From Limnochordaceae bacterium (lineage in GTDB: Bacteria; Bacillota; Limnochordia; Limnochordales; Geochordaceae): a stretch of 64,000 nucleotides of DNA. Every line of letters starts with the position of its first letter. Within the stretch, counting starts at the first letter, position 1. The stretch covers positions 310,001 through 374,000 of the forward strand of contig JADBKR010000005.1 of the NCBI GenBank assembly GCA_014896295.1, in the 5' to 3' direction. The position numbers and the translations under genes were made by a program. Positions 19,267 through 28,879 of this stretch are shown one piece after another. The notes under the pieces are model-generated. The model was given only the letters and a program-made list of their open reading frames with translations. It searched no databases and was not told the origin of the DNA.

Positions 19267-20055
19267 TCCCACGTGCCCTCCTCCAGTGCGGCCGGATACG
19301 GTTGTACCTCCACCACGCCCTCGCGGATCCAGGCCACCTCCGGGCCGCGGTCGACGGCCCCCTCCTCGGGGAGCGCGCCACCCGGTGCGCGATGCGCAGC
19401 TGCAGCGGGGCGAGCCTCAGCGCCAGCACGACCGCCCCTTCGTCGCCCCGGGCCCCGGCGTGCGCCACGCCCCGGAGGGTCCCCATCACGACGATGTCCC
19501 CGCTGGCGATCACCTCGGCCCCGGGATTGACGTCACCCACTACGACGAGGTGCCCGTCGTAGGCGATCCGCTGCCCCGAGCGCAACGTGCGCCGGACGAG
19601 CAGGGTACGGCTGGCGGCGACGCTGCTCGCAGCGGGCCGGCGGCTCTCGGTCGGGCGCAGGCCGGTCAGGGCCACCTCGTGCGCCAGCTCCGCCGAGCCC
19701 ACGACGGCCCTCACCGCCGGCGCTGCGGCGGCCCGCCCGTCGGCCGGCGCGGCGCCGGGCCCGCCTCGCCCGGTGGCTCCGGCGGCTCCACCAGCTGCCA
19801 CTCCCGCACCTGCAGCCCCCGGCGGGTCAGCACGCCCACGACCCGGCACCAGTCGGCCCACGTGCCGCGGCGCTGGCCCGCCTCGATCCAGACCGACGCC
19901 CCCTCGAAAAACCGGCCGGCGCCCTGCAGCTTCCGTTCCAGGGCCTCCACCAGTTCGTCGAGGGGGGCCTCCTCGTCGAGCACCACGCGAAGCCCTCGCC
20001 GGGAACCCTTCAGCACCACGACGTCGTGGCGGGGACCGTAAGCGAGCGACGCCAT
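19248..20055 (-). CDS. minC: septum-site inhibitor MinC, two apparent single-base frameshifts
   Basis: Inhibits FtsZ assembly away from midcell. The N-terminal domain starts at the ATG 20055 (MASLAYGPRHD; AAGGGGAG upstream) and ends in frame 1 near 19711. The C-terminal beta-helix is in a second frame (TLLVRRTLRSGQRIAYDGHL, DVNPGAEVIASGDIVVMGTL, ALRLAPLQLRIAHRVA). The tail (EEGAVDRGPEVAWIREGVVE) is in a third frame ending at TAG 19248. Adding one base in the linker (about 19711-19800) and one in the C run at 19368-19371 gives a single 270-codon gene overlapping minD. Two independent one-base losses look like sequence errors. Confidence 0.88.
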
Positions 20056-20128
20056 CGTTCTCCCCTTGCCTCCCCGGCATCCCTTCCGGCATGGCGATGT
20101 TCTTGGAAGCCTCGCGCTTTCCTGCCCC

Positions 20129-22093
20129 TCATGTCCCGGGGCGGGCGGCCCCGGATGGCCCGGCCGCCGTGGCCCGCCGGTCGAAGTAGGCCTTGAGGAT
20201 GTCGTGGGCAATGGGGGCGGCCACGCCCGCGCCCCCGCCTCCGTTCTCGACCAGCACCACGACCACGATCTCCGGGGCGTCCGCCGGCGCCACGGCGGCG
20301 AACCACGCGTTGGTCTCGGAGCCCGCTGCCGACAGCTGGGCGGTCCCCGTCTTCCCCATCACCTGCACGGGGATGTCCGCGAACCGCCCGCGTGCCGTCC
20401 CGTGAGGCCCGTTGACCACGCTCCACAAACCCTTTCGAATGAGCGCCCAGGTCTGTGGCGAAGCCGGCACGCGAAAGAGGACCGACGGCTGCACCTGCAC
20501 GACGGGCGTGCCGTCCGGGCGGGTCACCGACGCCACCAGGTGAGGCCGGTAGGCCGTTCCCCCGTTGGCCACCGCCATGTACACGACCGCCATCTGCAAG
20601 GGCGTCACCTGCAAGAAACCCTGCCCGATGGCCATGTCCAGCGTCTCCGCCTCGTACCACGAGCGCTGCCAGGCGGGCCCGGAACGGAAGTACTCGCGCT
20701 TCCACTGCGCGTCGGGCACCAGACCCGGTTGGTCAGGGGGGTAGAGGTCGACACCGGTCGCCGTTCCCAGGCCGAAACGCCGGGCCCAGTAAGCGAGCCG
20801 CTCGATGCCGACCCGCCGTCCCAGCTCCCAGAAGAAGTCGTTGCTCGACCACTCGAACCCGCCGACCAGGTCGACCCATCCCGGCGGGGCGATCCTCGGG
20901 ACCGCCCGCAACATCCAGTCCGTCTTGCCGTACGGGCCGTGCCCGTCCACGTAGAAGCGTTCGTCGGGCCCAAACCGCTGGTCTTCCAGTGCAGCCGTCG
21001 CCGTGACCACCTTGAAGATGCTGCCCGGCGCGTACGTGCCCATGGTGACGCGGTTGAAGAAGGGATGATTGGGATCCCGGTTGAGGAACTCCAGGTAGAG
21101 CTCCCGATCCGGCGCCCACGGCAACAGGGCGGCCGGGTCGAACGCCGGGAAGCTCGCCAGCGCCAGGATCCCGCCGGTCCTGGGGTCGAGCGCGACGGCC
21201 GCTCCGGCCTCGACGGGACGGCCGCTGCGCAGCCGGGGATCCCGCAGCCGGCGTGCCTCGGCCGCCTGGATGCCCTCGACCAGTGCCGTCTCCGTCGCCT
21301 TCTGGAGTTCGAGGTCGAGGGTCAGGTGGAGGTCCATGCCCGGCACCGGGGGCTTCTCCTCGACCAGCCGCCGGAAGCGTCCCCGGGCGTCCACCTCGAT
21401 CTGCCGGTACCCGTCCTGGCCCCGCAAGTACGACTCGTAGACCCGCTCCAGCCCGGTCCGGCCGATGAGGTCCGTGCCCCGGTACCCGGCATCTGCGAGC
21501 TGCGTCAGTTCCTCCAGCGTGATGGGGGCGACCTGCCCCACCACGTGCGCGGCGGTAGAATGCCGCAGGTAGTCCCGCACCGGTTCCTGCTCCACCATGA
21601 CGCCGGGCAGGACGGACCGGTGCTCCTCGAGGGCGATCAGCTGCTCCACCGACAGGTCTCGCGCGATGCGCACCGGCTCGAAGCTGTACCGGCGGGCCTG
21701 GGCTCTCCACGCCTCCTCGATGGTCTGCCTCGGCACCCTCAACAGCTCGGCCAGGGTGGAGGCGAGGGGCGGGTCGCCCTGGTCCCCGGTGCTGTCCGCC
21801 ATCTCCTCGGGGATGATGGAGGCCGTGTAGGAGGTCCGGTTACGGACCAGCACCTGCCCGTTACGGTCGTAGAGGAGGCCCCGAGGAGCCGTCACCGGCA
21901 CCACTCGCAGGCGATTGCGCTCGGCCAGGGCAGCGAAGTGCCCGCCCTGCATCAATTGAAGGTACCACAGGCGCGCCCACAGGATCGCGAAGAGGACCAG
22001 CGCCGCCGTCCCCAGGCGATCGAGACGCCCGGGGGCGGCGGTACTCGCCTCATGTCCGGGCATGCGAGGAGGCGCTCCGGGCAAGAGCCTCAC
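20129..22093 (-). CDS. mrdA: penicillin-binding protein 2, class B transpeptidase (MrdA type)
   Basis: Cross-links peptidoglycan during elongation as the RodA partner. 654 aa with an N-terminal membrane anchor (AALVLFAILWARLWYLQL), a dimerisation domain and the transpeptidase motifs SxxK in APGSIFKVV, SxN in EWSSNDFF and KTG in MGKTGTAQ. The assigned GTG at 22093 is one option; an ATG at 22063 is another. It lies directly downstream of mreD and upstream of minC. Confidence 0.94.
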   Translation of the reverse strand: MRLLPGAPPRMPGHEASTAAPGRLDRLGTAALVLFAILWARLWYLQLMQGGHFAALAERNRLRVVPVTAPRGLLYDRNGQVLVRNRTSYTASIIPEEMADSTGDQGDPPLASTLAELLRVPRQTIEEAWRAQARRYSFEPVRIARDLSVEQLIALEEHRSVLPGVMVEQEPVRDYLRHSTAAHVVGQVAPITLEELTQLADAGYRGTDLIGRTGLERVYESYLRGQDGYRQIEVDARGRFRRLVEEKPPVPGMDLHLTLDLELQKATETALVEGIQAAEARRLRDPRLRSGRPVEAGAAVALDPRTGGILALASFPAFDPAALLPWAPDRELYLEFLNRDPNHPFFNRVTMGTYAPGSIFKVVTATAALEDQRFGPDERFYVDGHGPYGKTDWMLRAVPRIAPPGWVDLVGGFEWSSNDFFWELGRRVGIERLAYWARRFGLGTATGVDLYPPDQPGLVPDAQWKREYFRSGPAWQRSWYEAETLDMAIGQGFLQVTPLQMAVVYMAVANGGTAYRPHLVASVTRPDGTPVVQVQPSVLFRVPASPQTWALIRKGLWSVVNGPHGTARGRFADIPVQVMGKTGTAQLSAAGSETNAWFAAVAPADAPEIVVVVLVENGGGGAGVAAPIAHDILKAYFDRRATAAGPSGAARPGT

Positions 22094-22108
22094 CCATCCG
22101 GGCCTCCT

Positions 22109-22672
22109 TCACGGCAAGGTGACGCGACGGCGGCCGGGCAGGCGCCTTTGCGCCCGTAAGGCCACCCCGTTGAGCAGGGCGTAAGCGACGGCGAAGACGG
22201 CGCCCGTGAGCAACGCATGCACGAGGACCTGGACCACCTGCGCCGCCGTGACGTACACGTCCACCCCGAAGGCCGCAGCTCCCAACTGCGCCACCCCCCA
22301 TGCGGCCACGGCCGCGGCATCGGCCATGGCCACGGCCACGCCCAGGCGGTCGACCCCTGCCCGCGGCGCTGCGTACGCCACCCCCGCCACCACCAGCGCC
22401 CGGCTCGCCGCCCCCAGCCCGATGAGCACGCCCCCCGAGAGGTCGATGAGCAGCCCCAGCGTCAGGGCGGCCAGCACGGCCGGGCCTCCCCACCCTACCA
22501 TGGCCATCGCCACCGTCACCGACAACAGCGTATCAGGCGTCTGCCCGAAGGGGGCGAGCACCGGCCAGACCACGAGATCGAGCACCACCGCTCCGGAGAG
22601 CACCGCCGCCAGCGTCCAGCGATCCTCCGGGGCTGCCAGCACGGGGGCCGCTCGCTCGCTTCGCAGCTTCAT
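22109..22672 (-). CDS. mreD: rod shape-determining protein MreD
   Basis: A 187-aa hydrophobic protein with about five membrane segments, an integral part of the elongasome. The sequence itself is poorly conserved, so the call rests on hydrophobicity, length and its position between mreC and PBP2. The ATG at 22672 overlaps the mreC stop in an ATGA arrangement. Confidence 0.88.
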   Translation of the reverse strand: MKLRSERAAPVLAAPEDRWTLAAVLSGAVVLDLVVWPVLAPFGQTPDTLLSVTVAMAMVGWGGPAVLAALTLGLLIDLSGGVLIGLGAASRALVVAGVAYAAPRAGVDRLGVAVAMADAAAVAAWGVAQLGAAAFGVDVYVTAAQVVQVLVHALLTGAVFAVAYALLNGVALRAQRRLPGRRRVTLP

Positions 22673-23538
22673 GGGGCCTGCTCCCGCCCCGGCCCGGGCA
22701 TGATCACGTAAGCGTACGGGATCCGGTGGAGGTTGGCGGTGGCCACCGCCCATCCCTCGAGCCCGATCCGGTCGGGGGACCGGCGCACCTCCTTGAGCAC
22801 GGCGACCGCCACGCCTTTCGGGTAGACCCCACCCAGCCCCGAGGCCACGATCCGGTCGCCACTCTCGAAGCTGGCATCGGGGGTCAGCGAGCGCACTTTC
22901 AAGAGCATGCTGCCGCTTCCCGTGCCCTCGACCAGGACCAGATCACCCGTGCGTACCACGAGGCCGCCCAGCGCCATCCGCGGATCAGAGATCAGGGTCA
23001 CGGTCGCCGTGCGGGCCGTCACGCTCTGTACCTGCCCGATGACCCCTCCCGCCGCCACCGCCGCCATCTGGGGAGCCACGCCGTCGGCGCTGCCCCGGTT
23101 GATGACGATCTGGGCGTACCAGCGAGAGGGCTGGCGGTCGATGACGTCCGCCGCCAGCAACCGCATGCCGCCGAGCTCCGGCAGCCCCAGCTGGCGGCGC
23201 AACTCGCGGTTTTCGGCCTCGACCCCGCTCAACAGGGAAAGCTGCAGCCGAAGCGCCCGGTTTTCCTCCTCCAGGTCCCGGTACGCCCGCTGCAGGGAAG
23301 CGAGCCGGGCCAGGTTCTCCATCGCCCGGCTCATCCCCTGGGCGACCTGGGCCACCCACCCCTTGGGAACGGCCAACACGTCCGCCATCCAGCGCTCGGG
23401 AGCGGAGCGCTCGGGCCGCACCTGCGCCGTGACGTAGGCCAGGGAGACGAGCACCACGGCCCCTGCGACCCACGCCAGCGTCCACAGCCCACGAGCGCGC
23501 CGCTCCGTGGGGGGTCGCCCTTCGCCCCTGGGCCGCAT
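22669..23538 (-). CDS. mreC: rod shape-determining protein MreC
   Basis: Links MreB to PBP2 across the membrane. 289 aa with an N-terminal transmembrane helix (LAWVAGAVVLVSLAYV), a coiled coil with LEEENRALRLQLSLL and AENRELRRQL, and the beta-barrel domain with VINRGSADGV, GVIGQVQSV and RIVASGLGGVYPKGV. It lies 16 nt after mreB in a coupled cluster. Confidence 0.95.
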   Translation of the reverse strand: MRPRGEGRPPTERRARGLWTLAWVAGAVVLVSLAYVTAQVRPERSAPERWMADVLAVPKGWVAQVAQGMSRAMENLARLASLQRAYRDLEEENRALRLQLSLLSGVEAENRELRRQLGLPELGGMRLLAADVIDRQPSRWYAQIVINRGSADGVAPQMAAVAAGGVIGQVQSVTARTATVTLISDPRMALGGLVVRTGDLVLVEGTGSGSMLLKVRSLTPDASFESGDRIVASGLGGVYPKGVAVAVLKEVRRSPDRIGLEGWAVATANLHRIPYAYVIMPGPGREQAP

Positions 23539-23553
23539 ACCGGTGGAAGCTCC

Positions 23554-25395
<1,842 letters not shown>

Positions 25396-25399
<4 letters not shown>

Positions 25400-25968
25400 C
25401 ACAGGCCGCTGCCCAACCGGCGAAGCATCGTGTGCAACCGGGCGAGGGGCAGCCCCACCACGTTGAAGTAGCAACCCTCGATCCGCTCGACGAACAACCC
25501 ACCCACCCCTTGCACCGCGTAGGCCCCCGCCTTGTCCATGCCCTCCCCGAGGGCCACGTACCGGTCCACCTCGTCCGGGTCGAGCGAGCGGAACGTCACC
25601 TCGGTCCGCTCGGCCTCCACCCGGCAAGCCTCCGGCTCGCGTCGCACGAGCGCGACCCCGGTCCAGACCTCGTGGGTCCGGCCCGATAACGCTTCGAGCA
25701 TCTCCCGGGCTTCGCGGCCATCGGCCGGCTTGCCCAGGATCCGGCCGTCGAGCACGACCACCGTGTCGGCCCCTACGACGAGATCCCGAGGGCGCCGGCT
25801 CGCGACGCTCTCGGCCTTCGCCCGCGCAAGCGCCATCACCAGGCGCTCGGGGTCCTCCAGGCAGTACTCCCGCTCGTCGGCGTCAGGCACCTCGACCTCG
25901 AAACGCGCCCCCACCATCGCCAGCAACTGCCGCCGTCTCGGCGACGTCGAAGCGAGCACCAGACCCAT
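25396..25968 (-). CDS. maf: Maf-type nucleotide pyrophosphatase
   Basis: Hydrolyses modified or canonical nucleoside triphosphates and is linked to septum control. 190 aa with LASTSPRRRQLL at the N-terminus, VVGADTVVVLDGRILGKP and GAYAVQGVGGLFVERIEG. It lies between DUF4321 and radC, next to the mre genes as in many Bacillota. Confidence 0.94.
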
Positions 25969-25980
25969 GATGCGAGCGCC

Positions 25981-26241
25981 CTAATGCCCCCTCAACAGCC
26001 ACGCCGCCACGGCGATCCCGATGGCGGTCCCCAGGTTGACCTTCAGCTGGAAGTCAAAACCCAACGTGAGGACCCCGGCCAGGCTCAGCGGGTCGAGCCG
26101 CAAGGCCAGAGAAGCGGAACGGGCCAGGACGGGCACGTACGGGGAAGCCGCCTGCGCGAGGCCGCTGCCGATGACGGCGCCGACGACGAGCACCAGGATC
26201 AACCAGCCCAGCCGTAGCCCCCGGGGATGGGGTCGCATCAC
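25981..26241 (-). CDS. DUF4321 small membrane protein
   Basis: An 86-aa protein with two membrane segments (LGWLILVLVVGAVIGSGLAQ and, near the end, NLGTAIGIAVAAWLLR) separated by LTLGFDFQLKVN, matching the DUF4321 family of Bacillota. Function is unknown. It lies 12 nt upstream of maf, consistent with cotranscription. The 204 nt between it and the CsoR-like gene show no further gene or clear promoter. Confidence 0.85.
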   Translation of the reverse strand: MMRPHPRGLRLGWLILVLVVGAVIGSGLAQAASPYVPVLARSASLALRLDPLSLAGVLTLGFDFQLKVNLGTAIGIAVAAWLLRGH

Positions 26242-26445
26242 CGCGTATCCCTCTCTCGACGCGTCCCTCGCGCCCGCCTGCCGGTTCGGCGACCGAGGCC
26301 CGTCCGGGTTCGCTGGCGACTATTCTCGCTGGTGATGCCCGCTCCTCTCGGAGCGAGTACCGGATACGCCAGGAAATCCCGGATTTGGGCATCCAATCTC
26401 CGTCGCAGGAGGTCGCACGCGCTGGTTGCCCATCCTGCTGCAGCG

Positions 26446-26817
26446 TCACCGGACGAAGCGCATGATCACGTCCATCAGCTCGGAAATGGCATCGTCCGCT
26501 CCCCGATCGGACCGGATGGCCCGGCTCACGCATCCCCGGGTGTGCTCCTCGAGCAAGGCGATGGCCACCTTGTCGAGGGCCGCTTTGACCGCGGCGATCT
26601 GCACGAGCACGTCGACGCAATACTGTTCCTCGTCCACCATCCGCTGCAAGCCGCGCACCTGGCCCTCGACCCGCCGCAGCCGGCGGATGAGGTCGCGCTT
26701 TCGCGCCGAGTACGACCCGCGCCGCCCCTGCTCCGCCGGGCCACCCCTCTCCAACCCGCACCCCGGTGCAGCCGGAGCGGTACCGCTGCGCCGACCGGGG
26801 TCCTCTGCTGGTCTCAT
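26446..26817 (-). CDS. CsoR/DUF156 family metal- or sulfur-sensing repressor
   Basis: A four-helix repressor of the CsoR/FrmR/RcnR group. The core KRDLIRRLRRVEGQVRGLQRMV and the Cys-His-Cys set typical of CsoR are visible: C in EEQYCVDVL, then H and C in EEHTRGCVSRAI. This set fits Cu(I) or persulfide sensing. A 30-residue Pro/Gly/Arg-rich N-terminal extension may be untranslated if the start lies further in. No copper exporter is adjacent, so the target is not evident. Confidence 0.88.
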   Translation of the reverse strand: MRPAEDPGRRSGTAPAAPGCGLERGGPAEQGRRGSYSARKRDLIRRLRRVEGQVRGLQRMVDEEQYCVDVLVQIAAVKAALDKVAIALLEEHTRGCVSRAIRSDRGADDAISELMDVIMRFVR

Positions 26818-26857
26818 CGCACCAGCCCGACCGCCCTATCCTGCCCGGGCCCTTCCC

Positions 26858-27412
26858 TCATGGGATGAACGCGTCCGGCCAGCGCGGCTTGAGCTTGCGG
26901 AGCGCCTCCTGAGCCTGCTCCCGGCTCGGGTAAGGGCCCACCCACACCTTGTAGGGTACCCCGCTGCTCTTGACGGTGGTGACCTGCGCGGGGAACCCTT
27001 CCCGACGCAGCGTGTCGGCGAGGAGGTTGGCGTTGGCCTGCGAGCCGAACGCCCCGACCTGAACCGAGAAACCGCCGGCGCTGGCAGTACCGGCCGAAGG
27101 GGGAGAGGGAGCCGGGCGGGCCGGCGGAGGGGCCGCGGGCTCGGTTTGCCTTGACGGCGCGCCCTGGGCCTGCGTGGAGGGGACGGCCTCGCCCGAATCG
27201 CTCGGGCGAGCAACCGGCGGCGCCTGCTGGGCCAGGCGCTCCGGCTCGGGCGCCGCGGCTTTGGGCTGGGGCAGCTGCATCATCCGATCGAAGAAGTATC
27301 GCCCCAGGGCGTAGCCGCCCAGGGCTCCCACGACGATGACCACGACCAGCGCTACCACGAAGCTCAAGGCTCCGCGCGCCGCGCTAGCCGGTTGCCCTTG
27401 CCCGTCTGCCAT
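26858..27412 (-). CDS. membrane-anchored SPOR-domain protein
   Basis: 184 aa with a cytoplasmic start, a transmembrane helix (LSFVVALVVVIVVGALGGYAL), a Pro/Ala-rich linker and a C-terminal SPOR domain (GGFSVQVGAFGSQANANLL, YKVWVGPYPSREQAQEAL). SPOR domains bind glycan strands stripped of stem peptides at division sites. It follows folC by 54 nt and may be cotranscribed. Confidence 0.88.
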   Translation of the reverse strand: MADGQGQPASAARGALSFVVALVVVIVVGALGGYALGRYFFDRMMQLPQPKAAAPEPERLAQQAPPVARPSDSGEAVPSTQAQGAPSRQTEPAAPPPARPAPSPPSAGTASAGGFSVQVGAFGSQANANLLADTLRREGFPAQVTTVKSSGVPYKVWVGPYPSREQAQEALRKLKPRWPDAFIP

Positions 27413-27466
27413 CGGCCCCACTCCCTGCCAGGGACCGTACTTTACCCCAGATCGCTCGGAATCCCT

Positions 27467-28879
27467 TCACTTCGCGGCAGATTTCGTCGAAGAGGGGGAG
27501 GCCGAAGGAGACGAGACGGCCAGGCCTTCTTCCAGGATCTCCCCGGCAAGGTAGAGAGAGCCTGCCACCACGACGAGGTCCTCGGGCTCGGCCCGGCCGA
27601 CGGCGTACCGCAGCGCCTCGCGAGCCGGCATCACCGACACCGCCGTCCGGGCCCCCATCTGCGAGGCCAGCGCGGCGAGCTCGTGCGGGTCGATGGGCGT
27701 CGTCCGGCTCGACCTGGCCCGGGTCGCCACGACCCGCGTGGTCGGCCGCACCAGGTGGCGCAGCACGCCCTTCACGTCCTTCTCGGCCAGCATCCCGATC
27801 ACCAGCCACGACGCCGGCCGCCCGAAGACCTGCTCCAGCGCCCGTGCGAGAGCCGCAGCCGCCTGGGGGTTGTGGGCGCCGTCCACCACCACCACGGGTC
27901 GCTTTCCGATCACCTGGAGCCTCCCCGGCCAGCGCACTTCCTGAAGCCCCCGGGCGACCGCCTCCGCCGTGATGGGCCATCCTCGGGAGGCCAGCCGATC
28001 GGCCACCGCCACGGCCGTCGCGGCGTTGACCAGCTGGTGAGGGCCGAGGAGCGGCACGGCCAGGCTTTCGTAGTGAACCCCGCCCGGGGCCCACAGCTCG
28101 AGCCGGCCCCCATCCGGTCCTACGTGCCGGCTGGCGAACACGTAGGAGCGGCCGTCGTTCGCCGGCGCTCGGCCGTCCGGCCCGGGCGTCCGTTCCTCGA
28201 CCTCGAAGAGGGGGGCGCCCACCTTGCGGGCGGCGGCCGCCACCACCTCCCGGGCGGCCTGCGCCTGGGGAGCCAGCACTGCGTCGGCCCCGGGCTTGAG
28301 GATGCCGGCCTTCTCGGCCGCGATCTGCTCCAGGCGGCTGCCCAGCACGGCCGTGTGGTCGAGAGAGAGAGGCGTGATGGCCGTCACCTCCGGCTCCTCG
28401 ACGACGTTGGTCGCATCCAGCCTGCCGCCCAGGCCCACCTCCACCACCGCGAGCTCCACGCCGGCCTGGGCGAAGTGCCAGAGCGCCATGGCCGTCACGA
28501 ACTCGAAGTGGGTCGGCAGCTCTCCTCCCTCTCCGGCCCGGTCGACCGCCTCCCGCACCCGCCGATACGCCCGGACCAGCTCCTCGTCGGTGATGGGCGC
28601 GCCGTCCACCACGATCCGCTCGTGGAAGCGCACCAGGTGAGGCGACGTGTACAGGGCGGTCCGGATGCCCGCAGCCCTGGCCATGGAGGCGATCATGGCA
28701 GCGGTGGAACCTTTGCCGTTGGTCCCCGCCACGTGCACCCACCGGTAGGCCCGGTGTGGTTGGCCCAGGGCCTCGAGGACCCCGCGCATGCGCTCCAGGC
28801 CGAGCCGCACGCCGAAACGAGCCAGCCGGCCCAGGTAGTCGAGCGCGCTCGCCGTCTCCGGCGCCCGGTCAGTGGACAA
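27467..28879 (-). CDS. folC: folylpolyglutamate/dihydrofolate synthase
   Basis: Adds glutamate to folates, and often also to dihydropteroate. 470 aa with the ATP-binding loop VAGTNGKGSTAAMI, YTSPHLVRFHERI, EVGLGGRLDATNV, LDHTAVLG and AAEKAGILKPGA, and the ligand-domain motif DGAHNPQAA. Its start overlaps the end of valS by 11 nt, the frequent valS-folC pairing. Confidence 0.95.
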   Translation of the reverse strand: MSTDRAPETASALDYLGRLARFGVRLGLERMRGVLEALGQPHRAYRWVHVAGTNGKGSTAAMIASMARAAGIRTALYTSPHLVRFHERIVVDGAPITDEELVRAYRRVREAVDRAGEGGELPTHFEFVTAMALWHFAQAGVELAVVEVGLGGRLDATNVVEEPEVTAITPLSLDHTAVLGSRLEQIAAEKAGILKPGADAVLAPQAQAAREVVAAAARKVGAPLFEVEERTPGPDGRAPANDGRSYVFASRHVGPDGGRLELWAPGGVHYESLAVPLLGPHQLVNAATAVAVADRLASRGWPITAEAVARGLQEVRWPGRLQVIGKRPVVVVDGAHNPQAAAALARALEQVFGRPASWLVIGMLAEKDVKGVLRHLVRPTTRVVATRARSSRTTPIDPHELAALASQMGARTAVSVMPAREALRYAVGRAEPEDLVVVAGSLYLAGEILEEGLAVSSPSASPSSTKSAAK